Positions 27,135-35,181 of a DNA stretch of 62,412 nucleotides are shown here, in pieces; the first letter of the stretch is position 1; every line of letters starts with the position of its first letter. Source of the DNA: Mycobacterium sp. E3198 (GTDB taxonomy: Bacteria > Actinomycetota > Actinomycetes > Mycobacteriales > Mycobacteriaceae). The translations under genes were made by a program, and so were the position numbers. The notes under the pieces were generated by a model. It worked only from the letters and a program-made list of their open reading frames with translations. It had not been told where the DNA came from and made no database searches. Location of the stretch: assembly GCF_001667015.1 (NCBI RefSeq), contig NZ_LZIS01000124.1, forward strand, positions 1 through 62,412. The letters are read 5' to 3'.

Positions 27135-29732
27135 TTACAACAAGCCGAGTTCTCGCGCCCGGCTGACCGCCGCGCCGCGGTGCTCAACGCCGAGCTTGCG
27201 GTACACGGCGCGCTGGTGGGTCTTCACGGTATTGAGCGAGACGTATAGCCGTTCACCGATCTCCCGTCGCGATAACCGGGTGGCGAGCAGGCGAAGTACC
27301 TCGAGCTCCTTGGGGGTCAGCTCCTCACCGATCGCGCTTTCCCGATGGCGGGGAGTCACCGCGACGCCCGCGCTCCGCTTCGCCGCAGTGAGCAGCGTCG
27401 AGGCGAGGCCGGCGTCGGCGCAGTCGCGCAGCAGGGTGCCGACCTCATCGAGGGCGGCCGTGGCGGCCTCATGGTCGCCGAGCTGCTCGACGATCTCCGC
27501 TCGGACAGACAGCGCCTTGGCCACCTCGAGGATTGCTCCACCTTGGCGCGCGGACATGACGGCCATGTCGGCGGCGGCCGCCGCAGCGGCCAACTCGCCG
27601 CGCATGCGGAGCAGTTCGGCCGCGGCAAGTGACACCATCACGTCCACGAGGTGTTCCGGATCAGCCAGGTCGCGGGAGCTGCGGGAAGCCCGGCGGATCT
27701 GACGCTCGGCGTCCGCGAGCCGACCATGCTCGGTCGAAATCAGCGCGAGATGGCCCATCGCGTAGATGCGGGCGCGACGATCACCCACCTTCTCGGCCAG
27801 CTTTACAGCCTGCCGGAATGCGGCTTGCGCCTCGTCGGTGCAACCCGAGAAGTACAGCGCGGATCCGTAGACGCAGTAGGCGCTTGCTCGGCCTAGCGGC
27901 GCTTCGGCCAGATCGAGCGCGATCGCTTGGCGAGCCGTCTCCAGCGCCGCGGCGACTTCAGCCGTCTTGAACGAGTGAACCGCGCGCAACACGACCGCTT
28001 GGGCGCCGATCGCGTCACCGTCTGCGGTGCCTGCCGCCGACCGGGTCTCGACTGCTTCGATCCACTCGGCGGCGTCATCGAGTTGACCAACGCTGAGGGC
28101 GATCCAGGCGCGGGCCACGCTCAACCGCGGATCCTGCAGAACGGTCTCCTCGGGAAGCAGGTCAAGCAGTCCGGAGACGGTCGATACTGCGCCGCCGTTG
28201 AATTCGTCGACCCAGTCTGCGGCGATCAGATCGGCACTGCGTGCGATGTCGCCGCCGGCGACGAGGTGGCGGACTGCTTCATCGATGAGGCCCTCGCTCT
28301 CGAACCAGGCCGCGGCTCGCCGGTGCAGGTCGGCCACGATGCCGGGCTCGCTGCGGCGCAACTCGGTTCGCAGCAACTCCCCGAACAGTTGGTGATATCG
28401 ATACCAATGACGCGACGTGTCCAGCGGCACCAGAAAGAGGTTTTCGCGCTCGATCGTCTCCAAGACCGAGGCCGAGTCCGACGTTTCCAGCACCGCGTCA
28501 CACAGTGCACCGCTGAGTCGTCCCAAGACGGAGGTACGTAGCAAAAAGCTGCGCAGCTGCGGTGGCTGACCGTCGAGCACCTCGGCCATCAAGTAATCGA
28601 CGATATGACGGTTGTCGCCCGCGAACGTCCTGATGAACGTGGCGGTGTCGGCACGCCCGGCAAGCGAGAGGGCGGCCAGGTAGAGGCCGGCGGCCCACCC
28701 TTCGGTGCGTCGGTGCAACAGTTGAATATCTGCATCAGACAGGTTCAGCCCGAGGACATCCTTGAGCAGATGCTCCGCCTCACTGGCCCCGAAACGGAGA
28801 TCGTCGGTTCGCACCTCGGCGAGGTCGCCGCTGGCCCGCAGGCGTGCTAACGGCAGCAAGGGATCCGATCGGGTGGCTATTACCAAGTGAAGGTTCGCCG
28901 GCAACCGGCTGATGAAAAATCCCAGCTGCTCGTGAACCGCTCGGTTGATGACCAGGTTGTAGTCATCCAAAATGAGCACCATCGGGCTGGCGATCGCGTC
29001 CAGATCATTCAGCAGGGTAGGCAGTACGACCTGCACCGGGTCGGCGCCCATCGCGAGGAGTTCGACTGCGCGTGTCCCCACCCCGGGGGTGACCTTCTGC
29101 AGCGCGGCGACCATGTACATCCAAAACCACACGGGATCGTTGTCGGAGGGATCAAGAGAAAGCCAGCCAAACCGCTGGTCCTCGCCGGCGGTCATGGCCC
29201 ACTGCGCCAGTACTGTCGTCTTGCCCCAGCCCGCCGGCGCACTCAAGACGGTCAGCTTGCGGTGACGGCCCGCCGACAGTACGTCGAGGAGGGTGGCGCG
29301 GTGAACAAGCTGGGCCCCGATCGCCGGGACGTGCAGCTTGGTGGCGAGCAGCACTGCTCGCGCAGGGGCTTCTCCGACGCCGTTCTCGCCGCGTCCGGCT
29401 GGGCCGGTCATGTCCGAACTCCAGGAATGCGTTGAGTCGAGCAGCCGGGCCGGAAAATTCGGCGTTGACGCGCCATGGCTGGGCGCTGGCTTCTCGGCAT
29501 CCCAGTAATTCTCTGCAGGGTCGGCCGGACTCGTTGTGCCCGGCAATCGCGGTGACCCTATTGAATCAGATTCGTTCTCCGTGATTATCTCAGGCGCCCG
29601 CCGTCGGTGCCCGTTCGAGCTGGCGGGCCCCAGCGCCATCGACCGCATGGTTTTGTCGTGATCCGCGCTCACGCTGTGCCCGTTCACGGTATTTCTCCTC
29701 GTTTGCATCGACGTATTGACTCCTGGACTCAT
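27135..29732 (-). CDS. MalT-type large ATP-binding LuxR regulator
   Basis: An 865-residue (maximum) STAND-type regulator. An N-terminal low-complexity stretch is followed by the NTPase domain with Walker A LSAPAGWGKTTVLAQW and Walker B MVLILDDYNLV, then a long helical (TPR-like) region, and a C-terminal LuxR HTH (LTPKELEVLRLLATRLSRREIGERLYVSLNTVKTH). MalT relatives bind DNA when loaded with ATP and an inducer. The start is uncertain: 29732, ATG 29708 (AGGAG upstream), or the GTG a little further in with AGGAG at better spacing. A paired CGTCTCA operator lies just upstream. Confidence 0.88.
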   Translation of the reverse strand: MSPGVNTSMQTRRNTVNGHSVSADHDKTMRSMALGPASSNGHRRRAPEIITENESDSIGSPRLPGTTSPADPAENYWDAEKPAPSHGASTPNFPARLLDSTHSWSSDMTGPAGRGENGVGEAPARAVLLATKLHVPAIGAQLVHRATLLDVLSAGRHRKLTVLSAPAGWGKTTVLAQWAMTAGEDQRFGWLSLDPSDNDPVWFWMYMVAALQKVTPGVGTRAVELLAMGADPVQVVLPTLLNDLDAIASPMVLILDDYNLVINRAVHEQLGFFISRLPANLHLVIATRSDPLLPLARLRASGDLAEVRTDDLRFGASEAEHLLKDVLGLNLSDADIQLLHRRTEGWAAGLYLAALSLAGRADTATFIRTFAGDNRHIVDYLMAEVLDGQPPQLRSFLLRTSVLGRLSGALCDAVLETSDSASVLETIERENLFLVPLDTSRHWYRYHQLFGELLRTELRRSEPGIVADLHRRAAAWFESEGLIDEAVRHLVAGGDIARSADLIAADWVDEFNGGAVSTVSGLLDLLPEETVLQDPRLSVARAWIALSVGQLDDAAEWIEAVETRSAAGTADGDAIGAQAVVLRAVHSFKTAEVAAALETARQAIALDLAEAPLGRASAYCVYGSALYFSGCTDEAQAAFRQAVKLAEKVGDRRARIYAMGHLALISTEHGRLADAERQIRRASRSSRDLADPEHLVDVMVSLAAAELLRMRGELAAAAAAADMAVMSARQGGAILEVAKALSVRAEIVEQLGDHEAATAALDEVGTLLRDCADAGLASTLLTAAKRSAGVAVTPRHRESAIGEELTPKELEVLRLLATRLSRREIGERLYVSLNTVKTHQRAVYRKLGVEHRGAAVSRARELGLL

Positions 29733-29756
29733 GACACCGCCGCGGGCAGCGAGTTA

Positions 29757-29798
29757 GCGTCTCAACATGAGGTGAACGCGCGTCTCAAAGTGAGACGC
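29757..29798. promoter_or_regulatory. Paired GCGTCTCA operator upstream of the MalT-type gene
   Basis: Two units 23 nt apart: GCGTCTCA-ACA-TGAG (29757-29771) and a perfect 8-bp-arm palindrome GCGTCTCA-AAG-TGAGACGC (29780-29798). The same paired element (24 nt apart) precedes the AcoR-like gene at 41564-41605, making the Fis-type HTH of that protein the leading candidate to bind it. Confidence 0.65.
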
Positions 29799-29838
29799 CT
29801 GGCGGCGTCGGCGGGCGACCCAACGTCTCTTCGTGTGC

Positions 29839-29925
29839 TCATGGTCGCCGGTTCACCAACACGTACCCACCGACGCCGAACACCACCGGCGTCATCATCA
29901 ACATTCCCCACACTGTGCTCATCAT
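29839..29925 (-). CDS. Microprotein, 28 residues (family member C)
   Basis: A tiny ORF preceded by GAGAAAG. It is hydrophobic (MLMMTPVVFGVGGYVLV) with an RRP end, and would fit one membrane helix. It aligns without gaps to the 26-residue ORFs at 31496-31576 and 32011-32091: Gly7, Phe16, Tyr21, Val24 and Arg26 are shared by all three. Its start lies 116 nt behind motif C (30041-30068), the same distance as in the other two. Its TGA overlaps a downstream ATG. Confidence 0.5.
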   Translation of the reverse strand: MMSTVWGMLMMTPVVFGVGGYVLVNRRP

Positions 29926-30040
29926 CGCTTTCTCAATTCCGCTGTGTCGTTTGCTCTCCAGTGCCGGTTCCTGGTTGAGGGACGGCGGTCGCGGCGATCC
30001 CAGAGTTCAATAAACACATTCGCAGCGCGGGCACGCCGTC

Positions 30041-30068
30041 ACCATCGCCCGGCGGGTGATCTTTAGCG
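30041..30068 (-). promoter_or_regulatory. Promoter-like motif C
   Basis: The plus strand reads ACCATCGCCCG, then GGTGATCTTTAG. It matches motifs A (31692-31719) and B (32208-32234), each of which lies about 116 nt before a microprotein start on the minus strand. The most diverged of the three copies. Confidence 0.45.
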
Positions 30069-30112
30069 CCGGGGCGGTGTATGCCTAGCGGCCTTGATAT
30101 TTGACGGAGCGG

Positions 30113-30200
30113 TCAATCCGAGCGGCGTACGAGTTGCGCCAATTCGGCGCGGGAATGTGTGTGGAGACTTGGTAAGGGCATTGTGGACGTGGGTCCGGCT
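30113..30200 (-). pseudogene. Remnant of a LAL regulator C-terminus (LuxR HTH)
   Basis: The minus strand encodes THVHNALTKS in one frame and HSRAELAQLVRRSD plus stop in another. Together these match the last residues of the intact LAL proteins (THVHNAFAKLGITSRAQLAQL). A frameshift separates the pieces and nothing upstream survives. This is a fourth, eroded member of the LAL array. Confidence 0.7.
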
Positions 30201-30302
30201 GTGTCAGCTCGATGCGTGAGTCGTTGCCGGCCAGCGACTCTCGTCTACGAAGAACATCCCCGGCGAAAGAAACGGTCGTCGCATTTGCGTCCTTGCATGG
30301 AA

Positions 30303-30345
30303 TTCGGCGGGCTGGGACGCGCTCGCGCAGCCCCAGCCCGCCGAA
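30303..30345 (-). terminator. Strong hairpin downstream of the hydrolase gene
   Basis: Perfect 14-bp arms TTCGGCGGGCTGGG (30303-30316) and CCCAGCCCGCCGAA (30332-30345) with a 15-nt loop, 72 nt past the stop of the minus-strand hydrolase gene. There is no U-tract, as is common for mycobacterial terminators. The remaining parts of 29733-30416 show no gene. Confidence 0.6.
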
Positions 30346-30416
30346 CGGTCAGCAAGCCGGCGACGTGTAATCGCCTGCTACGGCTTTGAGTGAGGCGCAG
30401 GCGGTGCATGGCCGGG

Positions 30417-31499
30417 TCATGACGCCCGCTCCTCAGCTTCGATCGGTGAGGCCATAGCCGCCGAATCGCGATGGTCGATGCGGAAGTCGGGGCCGCGGGT
30501 TACGGCGCCGGACCGTGGCGACAGACTCACCTGGCCCCCAGCCGCGAGACCCGGGCTGCCGACCGCGATGGCGGAGCTGATGGCTCCAGTGACCACCTGA
30601 GGGACTTCGTGCAAGAGCGTATGCCCTGCGGTGGGGCGGTGGATGAGCGTCGCCCCGGGGATGCCGTCGGCCAGCTGGCGGGCGTGCCACACCGGCGTGA
30701 GCTTGTCCGCTCCTCCGCTGATGATGGTGGTCTTGGCTGTGATCGCGCTCAGGCTCTGAGTGCAGTCGTACTCTTTTAGGCCGCGCAGGAAGCCGACTTT
30801 GGTCGTCGACGGGGTGGCGTTGATGGCGGCCGCGGACATGGCGACCAACGATTTCGGTGCCGTTTCTCCGTATCCACCATGTCTGGTCAGTGCCGCGCAC
30901 ACGGGCCGGGCCAGGAATTGAACGACCTCATCGGCAGCCGCGTGAGGCATGCGGTGTACGAGGTGGTAGAGCATGCTGGTCGCGGGGGTGCTCAGCAGCC
31001 GGCCGAGGCCGTGCGAGCAGAGGTTTCCCGCGGCGGTCGCGACGAGGACAAGGCTCTCCGGTTCGATGGGGCGTTTGTTGGCCGGCCGGCGGAGATAGGC
31101 CAGGGCCGCCATGCCGCCCATCGAGTGCCCGACCAAGGTGACCGGGCCCGTAACGCCAAGCGCGACAAGCAACTCGCCGAGATCGTCGGCGAGTCGGTCG
31201 ATCCGGTACGTGTGCATTGACGCGTTCCCGGAGTCGCCGTGGCCACGGTGGTCGTAACTGATGATTCGAATGCCGTTGCCCCAGCGCCGGATCAGCTGCG
31301 TCATCTGGATGTCCCAGGACTGCTTGTTCGAGCAAAAGCCGTGCAGGAGTATGACTGTATGGCCTGCGTCGTGAGGTCCCCAGTCACGAACGGACAGCGA
31401 GACGCCATCGCTCGTGGTGACGATCCGGTTGCCCGAAGGCGATAGGCGTGTGCCGAGCAGTCGCCTGCATCGGGTTGGCGGCGTCTGACCGGCGGTCAT
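30417..31499 (-). CDS. Alpha/beta-fold hydrolase
   Basis: A 360-residue hydrolase. The oxyanion motif HGFCSNKQSW lies near residue 54, the YDHRGHGDS loop near 82, the nucleophile elbow VGHSMGGMAALAY near 128, the Asp in SGGADKLTPVWHARQ near 268 and the catalytic His in AGHTLLHE near 298. The substrate is unknown; it resembles lipases/esterases with a C-terminal extension of about 55 residues. Its ATG overlaps the stop of microprotein A (ATGA at 31496-31499), so it is likely translated by coupling. Confidence 0.9.
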   Translation of the reverse strand: MTAGQTPPTRCRRLLGTRLSPSGNRIVTTSDGVSLSVRDWGPHDAGHTVILLHGFCSNKQSWDIQMTQLIRRWGNGIRIISYDHRGHGDSGNASMHTYRIDRLADDLGELLVALGVTGPVTLVGHSMGGMAALAYLRRPANKRPIEPESLVLVATAAGNLCSHGLGRLLSTPATSMLYHLVHRMPHAAADEVVQFLARPVCAALTRHGGYGETAPKSLVAMSAAAINATPSTTKVGFLRGLKEYDCTQSLSAITAKTTIISGGADKLTPVWHARQLADGIPGATLIHRPTAGHTLLHEVPQVVTGAISSAIAVGSPGLAAGGQVSLSPRSGAVTRGPDFRIDHRDSAAMASPIEAEERAS

Positions 31500-31576
31500 C
31501 GGTACACCATCGTGTACCGAGCGAGACCGAACGCCGCTGATATCGTCGCCCGCGTTCCAAGCACCGCATTCAACAT
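31496..31576 (-). CDS. Microprotein / leader peptide, 26 residues (family member A)
   Basis: A tiny ORF with GGGGAAAG before its ATG and a stop overlapping the hydrolase ATG. It shares Gly7, Phe16, Gly17, Tyr21, Val24 and Arg26 with member C and lies 116 nt behind motif A. It could be a coupled leader that tunes hydrolase translation, or a small membrane peptide. Confidence 0.5.
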   Translation of the reverse strand: MLNAVLGTRATISAAFGLARYTMVYR

Positions 31577-31721
31577 CGTTCGTTCTTTCCCCGGTGTGCT
31601 CACCGCACGGTGTGTGGCCTGGCTTGGCCGTCGCCTTGGTGAGGACGTAATTGGTTGTCGATGACTACGGTCGTCGAGCGCACCGCGCAAAACCATCGCC
31701 CGAGGATTGATGTTTAGGGTC
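31565..31721. repeat. Direct repeat, copy A (promoter plus microprotein start)
   Basis: About 155 nt similar along its length to 32081-32234. It runs from the first codons of the microprotein to the motif CCATCGCCCG, then GGATTGATGTTTAGG. The conserved ends and diverged middle indicate an old duplication. Confidence 0.65.
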
Positions 31722-31742
31722 GGGTGGGCCTAGCACTAGGCC
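31692..31742 (-). promoter_or_regulatory. Promoter-like motif A with adjacent palindrome
   Basis: Motif ACCATCGCCCG, then GGATTGATGTTTAG (31692-31717), followed on the plus strand by the perfect inverted repeat GGCCTAG-CA-CTAGGCC (31727-31742). On the minus strand this order is operator-like palindrome, then motif, then 116 nt to the microprotein start. Confidence 0.5.
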
Positions 31743-31819
31743 GGCGCGGAGGGAACCCAGCGGGATGGAGGCCGATATTCGACGACCATGGCTGCCGAAG
31801 CTGAACTAAACAACGATCT

Positions 31820-32014
31820 CTACCACGGTGAGTTCGCGGTTATCTGTAGCCATGATTTGAATTCCCAAAGCTCACGGCGTCTTTGCGCCCGTTTGGCGCG
31901 CCATCGTTGGAGCATGGGCGCAAGTTCGCCGTTGCCGGCGCGTCGTACCCGCGCGTCGGTATCGATAGTGCGGCTTGCTGATTCGGAGATCGACCTGGGC
32001 CGGCTTGCGGTCAT
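31820..32014 (-). CDS. Orphan 64-residue ORF behind microprotein B
   Basis: It starts with ATG inside the stop of microprotein B, in the position the hydrolase has behind microprotein A, and shares only the initial MTA with it. It is basic (ELAPMLQRWRAKRAQRRRELWEF) and matches no known family. It may be a degenerated or replaced coupled gene. Confidence 0.35.
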   Translation of the reverse strand: MTASRPRSISESASRTIDTDARVRRAGNGELAPMLQRWRAKRAQRRRELWEFKSWLQITANSPW

Positions 32015-32091
32015 CGTGACACCGGCGCGTAATTGGCAATGCAAAATGTCACCGGCGGCATTGCCGGCGCTCCGTGGGCTGCGTTCAGCAT
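32011..32091 (-). CDS. Microprotein, 26 residues (family member B)
   Basis: The second 26-residue copy: begins MLNA as copy A and keeps Gly7, Pro13, Val14, Phe16, Tyr21, Val24 and Arg26. It lies 117 nt behind motif B, with a GAAAGA purine stretch before the ATG and a stop overlapping the next ATG. Confidence 0.45.
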   Translation of the reverse strand: MLNAAHGAPAMPPVTFCIANYAPVSR

Positions 32092-32234
32092 TATTCGGTC
32101 TTTCCCTGGTGTGCTCACCGGCGGGCGCGTGGCTGCGCCCCGGCCCGTCGCTCGGGTGAGACGTGATTCGTTGTCGACAACGACTGTCGTCGTGTAAGCA
32201 GCGCAAAACCATCGCCCGGGGATTGATGTTTAGG
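32081..32234. repeat. Direct repeat, copy B, including promoter-like motif B
   Basis: Counterpart of 31565-31721. Motif B is ACCATCGCCCG, then GGATTGATGTTTAG at 32208-32233. It lies just past the 3' end of the first LAL gene. Confidence 0.65.
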
Positions 32235-32279
32235 AAAGGGCGGATGCAGTACTACGCGGCCCCGTGTTCGACGTGTCGG

Positions 32280-35093
32280 TCACTCAGCGCGGGGCATGAG
32301 CTGTGCCAATTGGGCGCGGGAGGTGATGCCGAGCTTGGCGAATGCGTTGTGCACGTGTGTTTTAATCGTGTGGGGGGAAAGGTGCAGTTGCTGCGCGACG
32401 TCGCGGTTGGTGGCGCCTTCGGCGATCAGGTTGACGACCGTGAGTTCGGAGTCGGTGAGGCTGTCCCAGCCGGTCTTTGCGCGCGGGTGGGTGACGATGC
32501 GCCGTTCGACGCCCAGTCGGCGCAGCGCGCGGCCGACCCGGCGGGCATCGGCGGTCGCTTCGCACTCGACGTAGGTGTCGAATGCCGCGTTGAGTTGGTC
32601 GATCGCCTCAGCGTCGCGGTGCGCGCGAGTCAGCTCGGCGGCGGCGTCCTCGGCAGCGCCGGCGTAAAGAAGCGGCCGTTGCGACGAGTGAAGCAACTCC
32701 GCGGCAGCCACCAGTGCCTGGGCCTCACGTCCGAGCATCCCGCGGACATGTTGAGCGACCGCGGTGAACACCGGGACCGGTGGCCGCTCACGCTCCAGCG
32801 CCTCGGCGGCCTGCAGGACGCGTGCGCGCAAGCCGGCATCACCGGCGGCCGAGGCGACCCGCGCACCCAAGATCACCAGATCTAAGACCTCAGGCGTGAG
32901 TGGTGTCCCGAGTAGGGCGATGTCGCCGCCGAGCCAGCGCATGGCGTCGTGGATGTCGTCGCGCTGCCACGCCGCCCGCGCCAACACGTGCGTTGCCATC
33001 CGACGTACAAAAGATGAGCCGGTCGGGTAGGCGTCGCGAGCGTCAATCTCGACCTGCTGCAACAAGTTTCGGTCCTCAGTGCGTAGCGCCACTTGAGCCA
33101 GAATCACCATGCGCAACATGTCCGCCTCGGTCGCCCCTGTCGACTGTGGGGGCGGCAGGGACTCAACCGCGGCGCGAGCGGCTGACAACCGACCCGCCGC
33201 GAGATGGACGCGCCCGACAACCAGGGCCCACATACCAAGGGCCATCGCGTTGCCTTCCCGGCGGGCGTGCTCTGTTCCGTCGGCGACCTGGACTGCAGCG
33301 TCGTCCAACCGGCCCACCACCGCCAGCTGGTTCGCGTAGTGCATGACAGCAGCAAGGACATGATCTGTGTTCACATCATCCGCGCGAGCGAGGGCGCAAG
33401 CCTTCTCGAGGCGGCGTAGCGCGCGGACCGCGTACCCTTCCCCGCCGTCGAGACGAGCCAGGGTGACATCGGTCAGGATCCTGGACTCGAGATCACCGGT
33501 GGATGCCGCGGCCGCGGCGGCCTGGTCGGCGGCGGCGCGGTGTTGGCCGCGTTCGTCGTACAGCAGGTTGTAAGCCAGCCAGGCCAGGTGCCGTGCCCGC
33601 GTGACCTCGCTGATGTCGCTCAACTCGAGTGCTCGGCGATTCTCCTCCACGCGCCGCTGAGTGCTGTGCTTAGTGTGCGCCGCGAAGCGCAGGCGGATCT
33701 CGGCCTCCTCTTCCGGCGACGCCGCCTCCGACAGCCCCGCGACCGCCGACGTTTCGGCTTCGCCGTAGCGGCTCGCCCGGTTGAGCCACGCCACCGTTTC
33801 CGCGACCAGGGACCCATGCTCAGCGTCGTGCGCGGGCAGCAGCTCCAATGCACGCTTGCTCAAGTCCGCGGCCGCACTGGCGTCAGTGCGGCCGACCGAT
33901 TGCGCGGCTTGGCGCAGCGCGTCGATGGCCTCCCTGTCTCCGGGTTCGGCGCTGCGTGCCAGCTGCGTGGCGACCTCGGCCGGGGTCGCGCCCATCCTCA
34001 GCATGACCGAGGCCGATTGGCGCTCCATCGCCTGCCGCAGCGATTGCGGCAACGACTGGCGGGTGGCCTCGCGCAGTAAGTCGTGCCGAAACCTCAACTG
34101 CGCACCGTCTTCGACGAATAGATCAGCGCGGACCGCCTCCTCGACCGCCGACAGCAACGAGACCGGCTGACAGTCCAGCATCGCGGCCAGCAAGCCGGCC
34201 GAAAACCGGTCCGGCAGCACCGCGGCCACCCGCACCACCTCTGAAGCACCCTCGGACAGCATGTCCAGGCGCTGCTGCATACCGGCGCCCAAGCGACGCG
34301 GCAGCCTGTCACCGGTGGCCACGGCGCGCCCACCGCTCACATTGAGTCGGCCCTCCTCGCCCAGCCCCCTGACCAGCTCGCTGACCAGAAACGGATTCCC
34401 GTGGGATTTGGCGGCCAGACTCAGCAGCGACTCATCCGCCCTCGCCCGCACCGCGTCTTGGACCATTTCGGCGACCGAGTCCGGCGTCATGGCTCCCAAC
34501 CGCAAAAATGTGGCATTCGCGCGTTGCAGCACAGACAACGTTTCTTGCACAGCCGGCCCGCCGGCCCCGGTGCGGGCGGTCAACACCCACAACACCGGCG
34601 CGCCGGCCCGTGCGGTGACCAGCGACCGCAGCGCCAATAGCGTGCCGTTATCGGCCCAGTGAATGTCCTCCAACACGATCGCCAACGGGGTTTCCGCGGC
34701 CGCGGCGTGAATCGCGTCTGCCAAATCGTGCACCACCCAGTAGCGCAGATTGGCCGAGCCGCCCATCCGGCGCAACGCCTCGGCATCACCCACAGGGGGA
34801 TCGGCGTTCAGTGTGGCCATGAACAGCGAGAAAAATGGCACCGTCTGCTGATACTCGAACGCCTCACCGAACAAGCTGCGCACCCCGCACTTGTCGGCGT
34901 GCGCTAACACCTCGGTGAGCAACCGACTCTTCCCGATGCCGGGCGGACCCTCGATGACCAGTACGCCCGCGCGCCCCTGGGCCACCGCGGTAACCAGTGC
35001 GCCGACCACCCTCAGCTCGTCTGCTCGCCCCCGAATCGGCGGGGTGAGCAGCCGCTGGCCGCCGACGTCAAATATGCCGGTTGAAGGCCCCAT
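32280..35093 (-). CDS. LAL-type LuxR regulator, tandem copy 1
   Basis: A 937-residue regulator. Predicted AAA/STAND ATPase: IRGRADEL at residue 20, Walker A EGPPGIGKSRLL near 50, Walker B AIVLEDIHWAD near 140. A long helical TPR-like middle follows, with a C-terminal LuxR HTH (SLTDSELTVVNLIAEGATNRDVAQQLHLSPHTIKTHVHNAFAKLGI). No cyclase domain is present, unlike some M. tuberculosis relatives (e.g. Rv0386). It is collinear and very similar to the next two genes, so the array arose by tandem duplication. Likely ATP-dependent activator; ligand unknown. Confidence 0.92.
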   Translation of the reverse strand: MGPSTGIFDVGGQRLLTPPIRGRADELRVVGALVTAVAQGRAGVLVIEGPPGIGKSRLLTEVLAHADKCGVRSLFGEAFEYQQTVPFFSLFMATLNADPPVGDAEALRRMGGSANLRYWVVHDLADAIHAAAAETPLAIVLEDIHWADNGTLLALRSLVTARAGAPVLWVLTARTGAGGPAVQETLSVLQRANATFLRLGAMTPDSVAEMVQDAVRARADESLLSLAAKSHGNPFLVSELVRGLGEEGRLNVSGGRAVATGDRLPRRLGAGMQQRLDMLSEGASEVVRVAAVLPDRFSAGLLAAMLDCQPVSLLSAVEEAVRADLFVEDGAQLRFRHDLLREATRQSLPQSLRQAMERQSASVMLRMGATPAEVATQLARSAEPGDREAIDALRQAAQSVGRTDASAAADLSKRALELLPAHDAEHGSLVAETVAWLNRASRYGEAETSAVAGLSEAASPEEEAEIRLRFAAHTKHSTQRRVEENRRALELSDISEVTRARHLAWLAYNLLYDERGQHRAAADQAAAAAASTGDLESRILTDVTLARLDGGEGYAVRALRRLEKACALARADDVNTDHVLAAVMHYANQLAVVGRLDDAAVQVADGTEHARREGNAMALGMWALVVGRVHLAAGRLSAARAAVESLPPPQSTGATEADMLRMVILAQVALRTEDRNLLQQVEIDARDAYPTGSSFVRRMATHVLARAAWQRDDIHDAMRWLGGDIALLGTPLTPEVLDLVILGARVASAAGDAGLRARVLQAAEALERERPPVPVFTAVAQHVRGMLGREAQALVAAAELLHSSQRPLLYAGAAEDAAAELTRAHRDAEAIDQLNAAFDTYVECEATADARRVGRALRRLGVERRIVTHPRAKTGWDSLTDSELTVVNLIAEGATNRDVAQQLHLSPHTIKTHVHNAFAKLGITSRAQLAQLMPRAE

Positions 35094-35181
35094 CGGGTGT
35101 CCCGTCTACCGTTTAGCGGACTGCCATTGCAGTGCACGTCATTGTAGGCCCGCACACGTCAACTGCCCGATTTGCTGTCGG
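35094..35181. repeat. Duplicated intergenic segment between LAL genes
   Basis: It shares CCATTGCAGTGCACGT and flanking sequence with 37990-38079, the gap downstream of the next LAL start. The intergenic DNA was therefore duplicated with the genes and probably carries their promoters. Confidence 0.6.

Noticed and set aside
30159..30389. 76-residue plus-strand ORF
   Set aside because: Lies on the LAL remnant and the terminator hairpin; no ribosome-binding site or homology.
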